A stretch of 64,000 bases of DNA from NCBI GenBank assembly GCA_024349245.1, contig JALDNG010000524.1, positions 62,001-126,000 of the forward strand, given 5' to 3'. The notes beneath the pieces are model-generated. The model had not been told where the DNA came from, ran no database searches, and worked only from the letters and a program-made list of their open reading frames with translations. This document shows, piece by piece, positions 12,101 to 23,900 of the stretch; position 1 is the first letter of the stretch, and each line of letters opens with the position of its first letter. The DNA is from Neodontobutis hainanensis (lineage: Eukaryota; Chordata; Actinopteri; Gobiiformes; Odontobutidae). Made by a program: the position numbers and the translations under genes.

Positions 12101-15100
12101 AGAATAGGGTACCTAACACATACAGAGGGCACAAATATGAATAATATACTCCTCTATAACTCACCTTTTATTAAATCTTTAACGAGACTATTTTGATAAA
12201 ATATGAATGAAAATAGCAAAAAAATTACGACAAACAGTAACTAATTAAAGCATTCTTAAGGTTAAACATTCAAATTCATTTGTGAATAACAATGAATAAG
12301 AATTTTTATTTATCAATAACAACTGATTATTAATTAATAAGTTGTGTGAATAAAAAATGATATATCAAAAAATAAGTTAAAAATAAAATATATAGATAAT
12401 ATAACACATACCAAGAAATTTTTTGAGATCGATTTAAGTTAAAAATATAATAAAGACCAAAATATCATTATATCGGTATATATAATTTTGAAATTTTATT
12501 GTTTAATTATTTTGATATCAATAAATAACTGATTAATAATGACAAATATGCTACCTTAAAGCCTATTTACATAACTATCACAATCTTGTTGATTCCAAAG
12601 AAAAATAATAAGTTCATATTTCAGTAATAAACAACTGTGATTCTATTTTGAATAAGTTGATAATAAATATTTGATTAATATGTATAATATTGATTCGTAA
12701 AGAAAAAATAAATACCTTTAATAGAATATATTATCACGTAAAATTATAATTTAGAGGAAGACACAACTTATTTTAAATTTATCTGAAATTAAAGAGAAAT
12801 TTTTTTCAATTATTTAGATAATAGAGGCCATTGATAACAGCACAGTTTAAAATCCAGTTGAACTGGATAGAATAACGATGAAAATAGAATTGAAATAAAT
12901 TTTAAGGATACAATTTTATATAATAACCCGAAAAACACATAAGTATATGTAAATAGTAATCTAAGTAATGAGAATACGTTAACTATTTTAATTTCTCCTT
13001 TAATCCATAATTCTCAAAAATATTTTTACATGATGATTAATCAACATTTATCCTAAAATTGAAATCAAATTTAGTTGTTAAAGTTTAAAATTTGACTGAC
13101 CTCATTTAAATTAATTAATGTGATATAATTTCAATAAAACTCTCAGCTTAAGTAATCTTATAAAAACCATTTTAAATTAAAAAATACTTTAAAATGTCTC
13201 ATATATATTATTGATATTTATTTTAAAAGTCTTACAATGTTTTAAGTTGTCAAATAATTTTTCATAGTTATAACTTACAGAACAAACATTATTTGAAGAT
13301 ATTATGAATATATTTTATAAAAAGCTTAAATCAAAAGGCAACAATCTTGTTCAGTTATTAATTATTTTCAGAAGATATAAAAACTCATTATAATTAAAAA
13401 ATATTTTGTAAATGTAAATTATTTTAATATTCGAAACAGCTACATTTTAATAATTAATGATTTTTGAAAATTAAAATATGTCAATCATACTAGATCTATT
13501 TAATACATAGATTTATATAAAAAAATCCGTATTAAAACTATTTTGTTTAATGTAGAAATTCCACTGCGATACTTTTACTATTTTCAATGACAACGATGGT
13601 AAAGAATGACTCATTATCAGAGGTTAAAAGATAATATTTTTAATAATTAGTGTTGCAAAACTATTCTAAAAATATCATTATTTTTTTAGATGAAACAAAA
13701 TATTTTATATTTCGTAAGAAATTTACTTTTATTAATTTAATAATTAAAACAAAAACGTGGACAAAATGAAAAATATCTGAATTAATCATGATTTTATTTG
13801 TAATTTTTCACATATATCTAATTATTTTTCACGATGATATTTGGTTGATTTTAAATTTAAATTCGTAGCATCAAATCAATAAAAATGTGTTGGTTCAGTA
13901 AATTATTGAAATTATTTAAGTAGATTATTTTTCGAAATGTATCAAAATAAATCATGATCTATAATTACAAATAAATTTATTTTTTTATTCTAATTTAATT
14001 AAGAATTCATTCTCAAAAATAACTATAAAACCACTTTTTGATCTTTGTATAGTATTTTGTAGTTTAATTTAAGAACGACAAAAATTCAAAAAATATGGCA
14101 TAATTACATTGATATCTATCAAATACAATATATATTGTTTTAAATTTTAACATCTTCTGAAAACAATGATTAAAATATTATTTTGTATATTATATTTTTT
14201 ACAACTTAAAATTTCATCGTAAACAAATATATGATTTTTTTCAAAAAATAAATTTGAAACAAATTTTACTTAATTGATCAAAAATTACAATTTGACAAAT
14301 TTGTTTAACCTGATTATATATGATTCAAATCTATTTTTAACAATAAAAAGATATTTAAGAAAAAATATTTGAAATATAAATCTTTGTATTGGATTTAATC
14401 AAAAAATTGAAATTTGTGATATTAATAAATAGGCAAATCGACGTGTATCAATTCGAAGATTTATTTTTAAAAATGAGTAATAAAATTAACATAAATAATT
14501 AATTTAGCATTAAATTATATATTTTCAATTTAAATATTTTTTTGTGCTGGTTACGATAATAAAATATGAAATTTAATATCCCCTGAATGAGAGATTTCTT
14601 AAATCCTAGAACTGCGAATAATAAGTTACTCAAAATTTATATTTGCACATTCAGAGTATAAAGAAAAAATGAAGATTATAAAGCCTATTTTATCAATAAA
14701 ACTTCAACATTTTAAAGATATGTTTTTTGCTTAAGCTTATCTTAATAATCCTACTATCTTGTTAATTTGGCACAATATTAGTTGTGTATACATACAAACG
14801 TATGATTTCTTAACGTCTTGTAAATTTTATAACATAAGCTATCATCATAGTATGTTTTACATCGCATTATAAATCTCACTTTAAAAATGTTTTGAGGTAT
14901 ACATTAATTTTTCATTATTTTTATTTTATATATATGGTTTCTCATATTTAGAATTATGAGATTGTTAAACATATCTGGTCCGATGCGTTGAAAAGTTAAA
15001 ACTTACAATTACTACTATAGTTGATGAATTATATAATTAATGAAAAATTAAGACAATACATTTCTATAAACTAGATAATTCATTTCGTGTAGTCTGAGTA

Positions 15101-16999
15101 CGTATCAATCCAGATACATGTTCAATTATTGAACCTTTTAAAGAGAAATTTTTATTTATTTATCAAAATTCAAAAGAAAGATATATTCCAGAAAAATCTT
15201 TCATAATCTTAAAGATCTGCTCTTCTCATAATCGAGGATAAATTCAATTATTATTATTTCTTCAATTAATAATGAATTAGATGTCAAAATATTTGAACCT
15301 TATTGTTAAATTTTAGATTTCTTTTTATTTATATTAGACAAAGAACATTTTTCCTAATTCTATTCAAGATATAACGAACTTTACATTGATTATATATTTT
15401 TGTATTGATAGAAATATTTATATTTAAATTTATGAGTTTTACCGATAAAAAAAGAGTATCTAAATATATGAATCATAGTCAGCAATTAAGGATATTACTC
15501 ATTTTTGCAATCCTAATTTTATAGTAAGTGAATTCAATCTAATATTATGGTATTGATTTTTTGATCAGTTTTATTTTTCAATATCACCATATAAATAGAT
15601 CTTAAACGCAGAGATTTAAAAATATTAATTTTATACATTATCATAGATTTGTGTTTTTATTTAAATCTAATTAAATATTTTAAATTTATCAATAAAAATT
15701 ATTCAAACCTTAGAGTTGTTTATTTTATTATTTTTTAAAAAATGATAAACATAATAATCTATGTAAATAGAATGAAAAAACTCATCAGATATTCTCTTTA
15801 GAAAGTTTAAGGTATGAAAATCTTTCTTCGTTCATATGTTCACTGATATGTTGATATAAATCATTTAGAATAGTAAAAACAGTGTGTATAGTAGAGTATG
15901 TCTCTCACAAATTATCAATTAAACCCTTTCATCATAAAATTTAATTTTATGCTGTATTAGAGGATCTTTTCCATCAATGAATTTATCTTTTAAAACGATT
16001 AATTTTAAAAAATATGGTATTATGATATTATATTTCATGAAAATTCGCATGATTTGACATGCCTTATTCAAATAGAGATAAAATCAAATTTTATTTTGTT
16101 TTATAGCTTTGTACAGAACCAATTATTAATTTGTTTGAGAAAAGTGTATATTAACGAAAAATGTTGTCAGTTGTTTTTGATAAAATATTCATAAAATCTT
16201 TTTTAATTAATTTCAAATAATTATAAAATATGATCAAAAAAATTTTGTAATTAAAATATTTTGTGTTATCTGGCACAAAATTCATAATTTATAAGCTATG
16301 CAATAAGAACCGTAACTTATCAGAAATATTCATCACGTTGGCATACCAAATATCAACTAAACATTTAATTTTCAGCCTAAGAAAAATTTATTATTCATTT
16401 GAAATAATCTATTCAATCGAATTTAAATTTTTAAATATTTTATGAATGTTTTATGAATTTACTTTAATCATGTGAAAATTATGTCAAAATAAAAAATTAT
16501 AAAAGTTAAACATCAAAAATGATGAGATAACTATTTATCATCATATAATATATTGATGAATTTCATAAAAAATTTATTTATCTATTTAGTAAGAATTATA
16601 ATAAATATATTTGAATTATTGTCTTGTTTAAAAATATTTTTATTGGAATTTATAGAGTGAATTTTTGAAATAAAAAAATTAATAAATATTATTTTAAGAT
16701 GATATATATTTTTTCAACTTCAATTTAAATAACTTCAAAATATTCTATTTATTATAAGTGAATAATTATCAATGAATTAACATTTTTTAATATTATCATT
16801 CTTCAGAAATTTATATTTTATTTAATATTTAATGACATGTTCAAAAATTCCTTTTATTGCCTTTTTTCTTTTTAAAAATAATAAAATATAACATTATATT
16901 TATGTCTATAAAAATAGTGAAAATATAAAATTTTTTAAAGAATTTTATTATAACATATTACATTTTAGTTTTATGTTTAACTAATATGTGGGACTGCGG
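9194..16999. other. AT-rich gene desert
   Basis: No family could be recognised on either strand. Frames are short and of chance length. Slightly less AT-rich patches near 12.05-12.18 kb and 13.56-13.62 kb were read in all frames by eye without a motif. There is no RNA gene and no tandem array. Confidence 0.65.
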
Positions 17000-17183
17000 T
17001 GTCAGAGATAATCGAGATTACAATTCATCCATTAAGAATTTGTCATGAAAATTATTTTTATGATAAATTTATAAGAAACGCCAATGAAGAGATGTTAAAT
17101 TTATTACAACAGTTTGATATCTTACCTCCCAGAGTCTATCCCAAGGGGTAATTCTATGTGATATCACTCGGAGAGCATTCACA
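17000..17183 (+). repeat. Putative left LTR of element 2
   Basis: It begins tgtcagagataatcgaga, which resembles the sequence after the polypurine tract at 20741 (ggtcaaag...ataatctaga). It ends near tcactcggagagcattcaca, which resembles cactactcgcgagagtaa...aca at the right end. It therefore has TG...CA ends. Similarity in between is patchy (gaagagatg, atcccaa words), so the pairing is a proposal from hand alignment. Confidence 0.4.
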
Positions 17184-17924
17184 GAGTGAGGAACAAAACC
17201 AAAGATTTCGACTGGCCTCGTTACACATTCAAATTTGAAATCAAAGAAGGTGAGATTCAAGTAGACCAGACTACTTTACATTATTTAACAATTCTAAAAT
17301 AGAATGTTTTCTTGTGCATTGATGAGGCTATATTACAATTAGTGCAATTTTACTAATAGATCCTGAAGCACATAAGCTGCAATTGAAGTGTTCAACTCGT
17401 AAAGTATCATCTTGCTCGAAATAAACTGTCAAACAAATTATGATTTCTAGTATTAGCTTTGATCATTAAAATATCCAGTGTATAAATCTATGAACTTATA
17501 TCAAAGATCAAATCTCAAAAGTAAAACTTCGAATTTTTCGTTGAAAATTTATATAAGAAATTCATTGGATACGTTAAAGAGCTATAGATGATTTATAAGT
17601 TTAGTTAGAAGAAGACCAATGTTAAATTGAAAAAATATCATTCTATGGATTGATTTTTAATACCTAAATTGAAATTGAATAGCATGATTTCAAAAAACGA
17701 AAGAAATTCTAAAGAGTTTTTCAATGCTAAATCGTTCATTGCAATAAGCTGCGCATTTAATCTTCATAAAGATTTGAACAAAGCTTGAGACTGAAACAAT
17801 ATAAGTTTTTTATACAAATTCTGTTTGTACTGTACGTATACACAACATTTTCGATTGTTTAAATTAATGAGATATAAGACAAAATAAGTCTAATTTTATG
17901 ATACGTCACAATGATCGAAGAAAC

Positions 17925-17975
17925 AACTGTGAAATGCAACAGGAAAAGCTATATTTGATTATTATTAAGAGAGAT
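17925..17975 (+). pseudogene. Possible Gag zinc-knuckle relic (element 2)
   Basis: TGT at 17928 and TGC at 17935 followed by N-R-K-S-Y-I resemble C-x2-C-[GN]-[KR]-x-G-H-[IF]. Two bases are missing between the Cys codons and the Gly-His pair is changed to Ser-Tyr. It lies about 100 bases before the protease relic, where Gag normally ends. Very few residues match, so this is weak. Confidence 0.3.
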
Positions 17976-18027
17976 CTAGAATCTCTTTATTGAACTGGAA
18001 ATTGATAATAAAAACTTTTCACTATTG

Positions 18028-18290
18028 GCTCTTATCGACAAGGGTTGACAGTTAAGAGGATTCTAAGAGAATGAGGTGTCTAAGTGCTTTTCATATCCAG
18101 TAGGCATAGTAATCCTTGATTTTATATTGAAACAATATCAAATTTATTTGATAAGAAATGGATAAATTAGACTGTTTGTTCAAGGCATCTGAATTTTATC
18201 AAAAGCCTGATTTTCGAGTGTTTTTATAATTTAAAAATAGAGGCTATACAGGGAATGGACTTAAATCTCAATAAAGGTGTGATGTATGAC
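18028..18290 (+). pseudogene. Retropepsin (aspartic protease) relic (element 2)
   Basis: The frame at 18028 reads A-L-I-D-K-G, matching the active-site block A-L-[IV]-D-[ST]-G-[AS] with the catalytic Asp kept and the next residue changed. About 74 codons later, 18252-18263 reads G-M-D-L. The spacing fits the ALIDSGA to GMDWL distance of chromovirus proteases. The bases before it keep a G-Y...G-M-D pattern. A stop follows the D-x-G, and frame changes lie between the blocks. The protein would process Gag-Pol in a live element; here it is dead. Confidence 0.55.
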
Positions 18291-19149
18291 ATTAAAAACT
18301 AATTAATATAAGTATTTTTAAGAAAATTCTTTGTTAAATTTTGCTAAAATAAAACAAGTTAAAATATAGAGAATGGATATAATCTCAAAATATATCTAAC
18401 TGAAACATTGTCTGAAAAAGTTATAAATGTAATCAAGTAATAAATAGAGATGAAAGTTTATAAATAGTATCGATTTTATCAATGAAGCCTCAAAATTTAT
18501 TTAAAGACTAAAATTATTAAAAACAAGCAAAATAAATGCCATTTTAAGCTCAATGCAGTTTAAATTAATATAGATTATTTATCGGTTGTCAAATTAAATT
18601 TTTACACAGAAACGTGAGAGTTTATAAAAACGTCCTGCTTTTTGAGTATTTAAAATTCCTTTAGCTACATAAATGGTTTATCACATTATAAAATAAAATC
18701 AGAATAGCGTTTATGATAGTTTTAAAATTCTCAAATTTCAATGACTTCCGCCTGTATGTGTATGGTTTGAAAGCCTTTTCACAGAAAGATTTAAAAATTA
18801 GATATTTTTATGTCAGTCTAGCTGAGGAAATATTTCAATACAGTTTATTTGTACCGCAATTTTGTCAGTTGGAATGCATTTAAGTATTTGTCGGTTTGAA
18901 AAATATGCCATAAGTCTTTTGAAGATATATGATAAATATTTAAGGGCATTTATCTTATAATAGAATATAAAGATGAGATATTGATTGTCTTGAAATTCCA
19001 TGAAAAAAATCTTGATCGTATCATAACAGTTCTATAATTGTAAATTCGCAGGCGATAAAGTTACATTAAAAAAAACAAATTTCTGTTAAAAATTTTAAAT
19101 ATATTTAGTTTAACATTGTATAAGAAGAACGTTTGTCATACATACCAAG

Positions 19150-19545
19150 AATCGAGGGATTAGTCATACAAATAACTCCAAGAGCGAGCAAAAATTAGAT
19201 AAAACTATTTAGTACACTCAATTGGTATCAACATTTATTCACGACGATTAACTAAAATATTTATAAAATTACAAACAGTTTAAAAGTCATGGTCATATTT
19301 AATGGTTATGCGGATTTTCCAATTGTTGTTTCAAAAAGTTACTGATAATATATGCACAAACTTTTCTGTATTTACCATATTGTTAAGGATTATTAATCAC
19401 AGTGATAATATCACCAACGATGTTTGAGATGTTATGTTTCATAACCTAAACTGTTTGGTATTTATAGTTTTTAAAACAAAACATATATATAACGACAGAA
19501 CTATATCGAACTGGAGATTTTAGGCATCTACTTATCAATGAATCA
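19150..19545 (+). pseudogene. Reverse transcriptase relic (element 2)
   Basis: 19157-19189 reads G-L-V-I-Q-I-T-P-R-A-S, matching G-[IL]-[IV]-x-P-S-x-S-P-W-A-S of gypsy RT. 19411-19434 reads S-P-T-M-F-E-M-L, the NAP.TF..L block. 19453-19470 keeps V-W-Y-L before a stop where the YxDD active site should be. 19521-19533 reads ..R-H-L-L, the H..HL..V block after the active site. The first block is only about 220 bases from the NAP block, less than the normal distance (about 90 codons), so an internal deletion is likely. The order is right and the strand is consistent. Confidence 0.7.
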
Positions 19546-19744
19546 TATCAAGAATCTTATTTACAAAAGCATACATCACATTTTTACAAATTACATAAAC
19601 TCTAAAAACCACTGATTATTCATTACAGACAGTTAAAATTGAAAGTGACTTTTATTTAAATTTGATTACGAATAAAATTATTTTATAGGTGTTAAAATAT
19701 TCTCTGTAGATAATTTTTAAAGTGATTATTTATAGTTGGTGAAA

Positions 19745-19885
19745 AAGCAGAGTATAACTATCAACTGTGAAATATTAAAAGGGCATAAGTGTTTGATCTG
19801 TTTAATATTAAGAAAGGTTGATCAAATTCGACAATAGAAAGAGAATAATAATTATTGATCAATTTGCAGAAATATTCATCAAGCA
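19745..19885 (+). pseudogene. RNase H relic (element 2)
   Basis: 19747-19761 reads A-E-Y-N-Y, then in the next frame the bases for T-T-E, an almost exact copy of the A-E-x-N-Y-S-T-T-E-+-E block. 19851-19880 reads I-I-D-Q-F-A-E-I-F-I, matching x-T-D-H-x-[AP]-L-x-x-[LI] with the Asp kept and His changed to Gln. Spacing between the blocks (about 100 bases) is near normal though short. It sits between RT and integrase as in all gypsy elements. Confidence 0.7.
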
Positions 19886-20394
19886 AGTATATTTTTACCA
19901 GGAAAATCTAGAACATTGAAGTTTAAATGATATCTTCATATATTATCAGGCAAAATATTAACTAACAAGAATATTTTATCGATTCACTTTCAGTTACACA
20001 GATTTATAAGAAATCCAAAAGTTTAAACAATAGGTTATAAAAAAGATCATGAAGCATATATTCTGATACACATTTCGCAAAAATAAGTACTTATCTGGAT
20101 TTAAACCAGTTATTTGAACTAACCTTATCTGATATATGTACATAATTTTTCATTTTTTACGTTTTTGAGAACCTGAGTTCAAATAGATCTGTAGAATACT
20201 TTTTCAGGAATGTATAAAATATTTTTTATCTATACAATTGTGAAAAATTAAGGAAAACCATAAATTTAAAAAACTTTTTGAAAACTGTTCAAATTAATTA
20301 CAATCAGTGAATGTTATTATTCCGTATAAAAGATAATAGATAATTGAATTCGTTGAAAAAATTAAATCCAAATATTTTTGAGTTTTGCGGATAT

Positions 20395-20530
20395 TTCAAT
20401 CTATGATGCTGGTCAATACGCGACTTGATTGATCATTTCAAAGCATTTTTAACACAACATATATTAAGATAATAAAAATCTTTTCATAAAACGATCGACC
20501 TTAGAGACAGGTACACATGTTAATAGAAGC
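20395..20530 (+). pseudogene. Integrase core relic (element 2)
   Basis: Around 20399-20416 the bases preserve the I-S-x-D-x-x-G-P block. 20422-20451 reads D-L-I-D-H-F-K-A-F-L, matching V-D-[RH]-F-[ST]-K with the first catalytic Asp kept. 20506-20520 keeps the pattern of S-D-x-G-T-x-F (gac.ggtacacat), the second Asp block. The third (Glu) block could not be read. D1-D2 is only about 25 codons, so there is an internal deletion. Confidence 0.6.
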
Positions 20531-20656
20531 AAAATAAATAACATCAAATAATATTCAAATAAAGGAAGATAAATTTAATAAAAATAGAATCTGCGTGTAC
20601 AAGTATAAATTTAATATTTAAGCATTTTTGATCAACGAATCAAGGCAAACTTTTAA

Positions 20657-20668
20657 CTCTCTCTCTCT
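20657..20668. repeat. Short CT microsatellite
   Basis: Six CT units in a row, unusual here because nearly all low-complexity sequence in the window is A/T only. It lies within element 2 between integrase and the polypurine tract. Confidence 0.7.
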
Positions 20669-20730
20669 GAATCTATTTTTCATGATCATGAAATTTATGA
20701 CAAAAAATAATTGAAAAAAAAATAACATAA

Positions 20731-20740
20731 CCGGGGGATA
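20731..20740 (+). other. Polypurine tract of element 2
   Basis: The run ccgggggata sits in very AT-rich surroundings just before tgggtcaaag. A five-G run is rare in this window and GGGGG-containing tracts commonly precede the 3' LTR of gypsy elements. It follows the integrase relic by about 200 bases. Confidence 0.5.
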
Positions 20741-20979
20741 TGGGTCAAAGTAAAAATAATCTAGACGCATCTAAAGAAGAGATGAGACGATTTTATTCAA
20801 ATCCCAAAGACTTTGGAATTCGACTGAGATGTTTTACCTTCATGTTAATCCTTAATTTATATAAGAATTATTTTCAGGAAAAATAACAAATAATCGAAAT
20901 GATAATAGGTTGAAAATGTTACAAATATACGAAATCTTTAATAAAGGTCAGTGCACTACTCGCGAGAGTAACTTAGACA
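20741..20979 (+). repeat. Putative right LTR of element 2
   Basis: It starts directly after the GGGGG purine tract and its first 25 bases resemble the start of the proposed left LTR. It ends gcactactcgcgagagta...ttagaca, similar to the left end and containing a near-palindrome around CGCG. It is longer than the left copy (239 against 184 bases), so one or both have indels. No target-site duplication is visible. Confidence 0.4.
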
Positions 20980-23900
20980 TATTTAAATATTTTTATTTCG
21001 ATGGTTTTTTTAAATCGAGATTTTAAAAATTATTATAAATAATTTTATTTCATTATAGTTACAATAGATATTCATAATGATACTTTTAAATGGTATTATG
21101 TAATCATAGAAGTTTATTCTCATTTTAAATAAATTAAGTCTTATATTCAAAAATATAATCAAAGAATAATTTTTTTAAATTATAAAATTATCCTTTAAAT
21201 TAATTATTTGATTATCACCCCAATTAATAAAATAATAAAAATTCTACGTAGACTGAGTAGATTTCACAAAAAGTATGTTTTCCATTTTAAAAATTAAGAT
21301 TAATAATATGTATTAATGTTTATTGTTAATTTATTTTCTGAAAATGTTGAGAATATATAAAAACATTTATCATATATTTGTAAAATCCTAACAAATATAC
21401 AATTCATAACAAATTAAAACGACATTATTTGGGTTTAGATAGTCAAAAAAATTTGAGATAACCCTTGAAATAAATCTTATTTTGTTGAAACTTACTCAAT
21501 ATTTCATCGTATGAAAATCATTCTAAAAAAGATAAAATAATTATCTATTAGAATTTAGAAAATAAAATAAACTGAAACTTATACAACATCAAAATTAGCA
21601 GACTTACTCAAAATTATTTTAAATTTTTTAAATATTTCTTATGAATGAACAAAATACAAAGTAAAAATTTTTTTTTAATTTATATGTTAAAAGCGTATAT
21701 AAAACTAAATAATTTAGATAAAAATTAACAAATTTTAAATTAATAAAGATTTAATCATTTACATATTTTTACTTTAGGATTTATTCAAAAAATTATTTTT
21801 TATAATTTTTAGATCAATTTAATATAATTTCACTTGAAACAATTCAAATGTTTTCTTTTAAAATTAAGAATTTCACAAATAAACTATTGTTTATCTGATA
21901 CATGTATTTTCCATAATTACATAAATTATTTTTACAGATATTTATTTTATCAAACAGAGTATTTTATTTTTTAGAAGTATTTTATTATTTTCAAGCATTT
22001 TAAAAAGAACAGAGTGTTCAAATAAATATATGCACTGTATAATATTAAAATTATTAAAAAAATATTTTAATGATGCATATTATATCGTGAATATAATAAA
22101 TTATTTATATCAAAGATTCTTATGTGAATTAAATTTTGATAAAATATATATTAATTTAAATATTTTTAAAATTTATTTTATTTAGTGAAATAGACAACAA
22201 GATATGGAGAAAACTGATTATAATGTTTTATTTGTTGTAAGATAGAATAATATTTTGATAATTATGATCAGAAAATAAATATTTATTCAAGTTTTTCATA
22301 ACCATTTTTATTGATACGTAGTTTTTGAGGAAAATTAAAAAAAATACCAATCCTATTCTTCTCACAAACAGAATGAAAAAAAAAATTATTTATGAAAAAC
22401 ATTTATTTTATTTATACAACTATTATTATTAGTATTTGAAAAAAATTGAAAAGTCTAGTTATTAAATTAAAGAAATTAAATTGTGCTTTAAATCTATAAT
22501 ATTATTATTATAAGTTTAGACTCGATGAATTATTTTCTTCTATTTGTTAATAGAAATTAATGGAAATGATTGTGAAAATATGGATTTTAGTTTTAAAAAT
22601 ATGAGAAATTCAAAGAATAACCCTTAATTTTCGTTTGTTTTAATGAAATGAACTATAAGATATAATGTATAAGCATATATTTATTAAGATGTTCTATAAC
22701 AAAAATTTCTGAAGTTAAAATGATAAAATTACATTTCGTAATGTGAATTTATTTCAAATAATTTTTATGTGATAAATAAATTATAAATTTTATCAGATAA
22801 ATTTTATAAAATTATACTTATTATCATTTTTAGAAAAGCTCTGAGATAAATATTTTCGATCATTTAAAAAAACTTTGAATGTGAAGCTTAATCTTAACTT
22901 AAAAGATTATTTTTTTATTCGATTATCAAAATAATTTACAAGATATTATGCATCATCTTTTTGAAAATATAGCTTTCATATGATATAAATATAAAGATAA
23001 TTTTATTTTAAATTAATTTTAATCATATTATGTTCGTATAAATTTGATAAAGCATGAAATGCGTGTTAACTAAAAATAAATATTTAAAATCACTTTATAT
23101 ATATAAATCTTTTTTTAAGTTATTTTCGTTTAAAAAAACATAAAATATTTATAAATTTTACAAGATCAATCAGATTACTTATTTAAAAAATTCGGTAAGC
23201 TATGATAAATAGATTTTTTGTCCTTTCACATTTAAATATAATACCATTAAGATTTTCTGAATTTACTTACTATTCAAATATTATGTTTTTAATCCTATAA
23301 AATAAAAGCTGATTACCAGAATGCAAATTATATTTTAAATTTATGATTTTAATTTGATAAAATTTAAAATCATTCCTTTCTCAAGAATAAATTTAATTTC
23401 GGTTTTTTAAAATTGAATTTATTCAGAACATGAATGAAATGTTTACATTCTATATATTTTATAATTTTTACGATTTTAATAACCATATTTTGTCGTACAT
23501 GTGATAGATATGTCCCTTCTATCTCAGCAAATGAAAGAAACGCTTTCCTAATTAAATTTTTTATCATCAATGAGTACATATATTTTATGTAATTTGCTTG
23601 ACTACAATTTTAAATTGTATATACTTGAACCAAATATAAAGAGGTTATCATAACTTTTAATTTATTTTTTGTTAATATAAAAGGATTATAGACTTAAAAA
23701 ATAAAAATTAGAAATAACTTAACTAAAATACAAATTATTACAATTTTTTTAAGAAAATGTCATTTTATGATATTTGTATGAGTTTAACTGTTATTCATTC
23801 TTATTATTCTGATTTTAAAATAATCAAAAATTTGATAGTATCATTTTGATCGTTCAGAATCTTCAAAAAACTCTAAATTTGACTTTAATCGAAACATCGA

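Larger units (their letters stand above)
17000..20979 (+). mobile_element. Degraded Ty3/gypsy LTR retrotransposon (element 2)
   Basis: This is a second gypsy relic of about 4 kb, reading rightward: putative LTR, weak Gag knuckle, retropepsin, RT, RNase H, integrase, polypurine tract, putative LTR. The protease carries a G-M-D block of the chromovirus type (family usually GMDWL), which suggests a chromovirus-like lineage, but the chromodomain itself was not seen. All domains are frameshifted and stop-ridden, and an AT-rich stretch at 18.3-18.7 kb separates protease from RT. Domain spacing from RNase H to integrase (about 540 bases) is normal. It differs in sequence from element 1 at every shared motif, so the two are separate families or very old separate insertions. 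Confidence 0.8.

Noticed and set aside
17069..17260. Minus-strand 63-codon frame at the left of element 2
   Set aside because: It covers the proposed LTR and leader of element 2 and matches no family; it is better explained as a chance frame in less AT-rich sequence.
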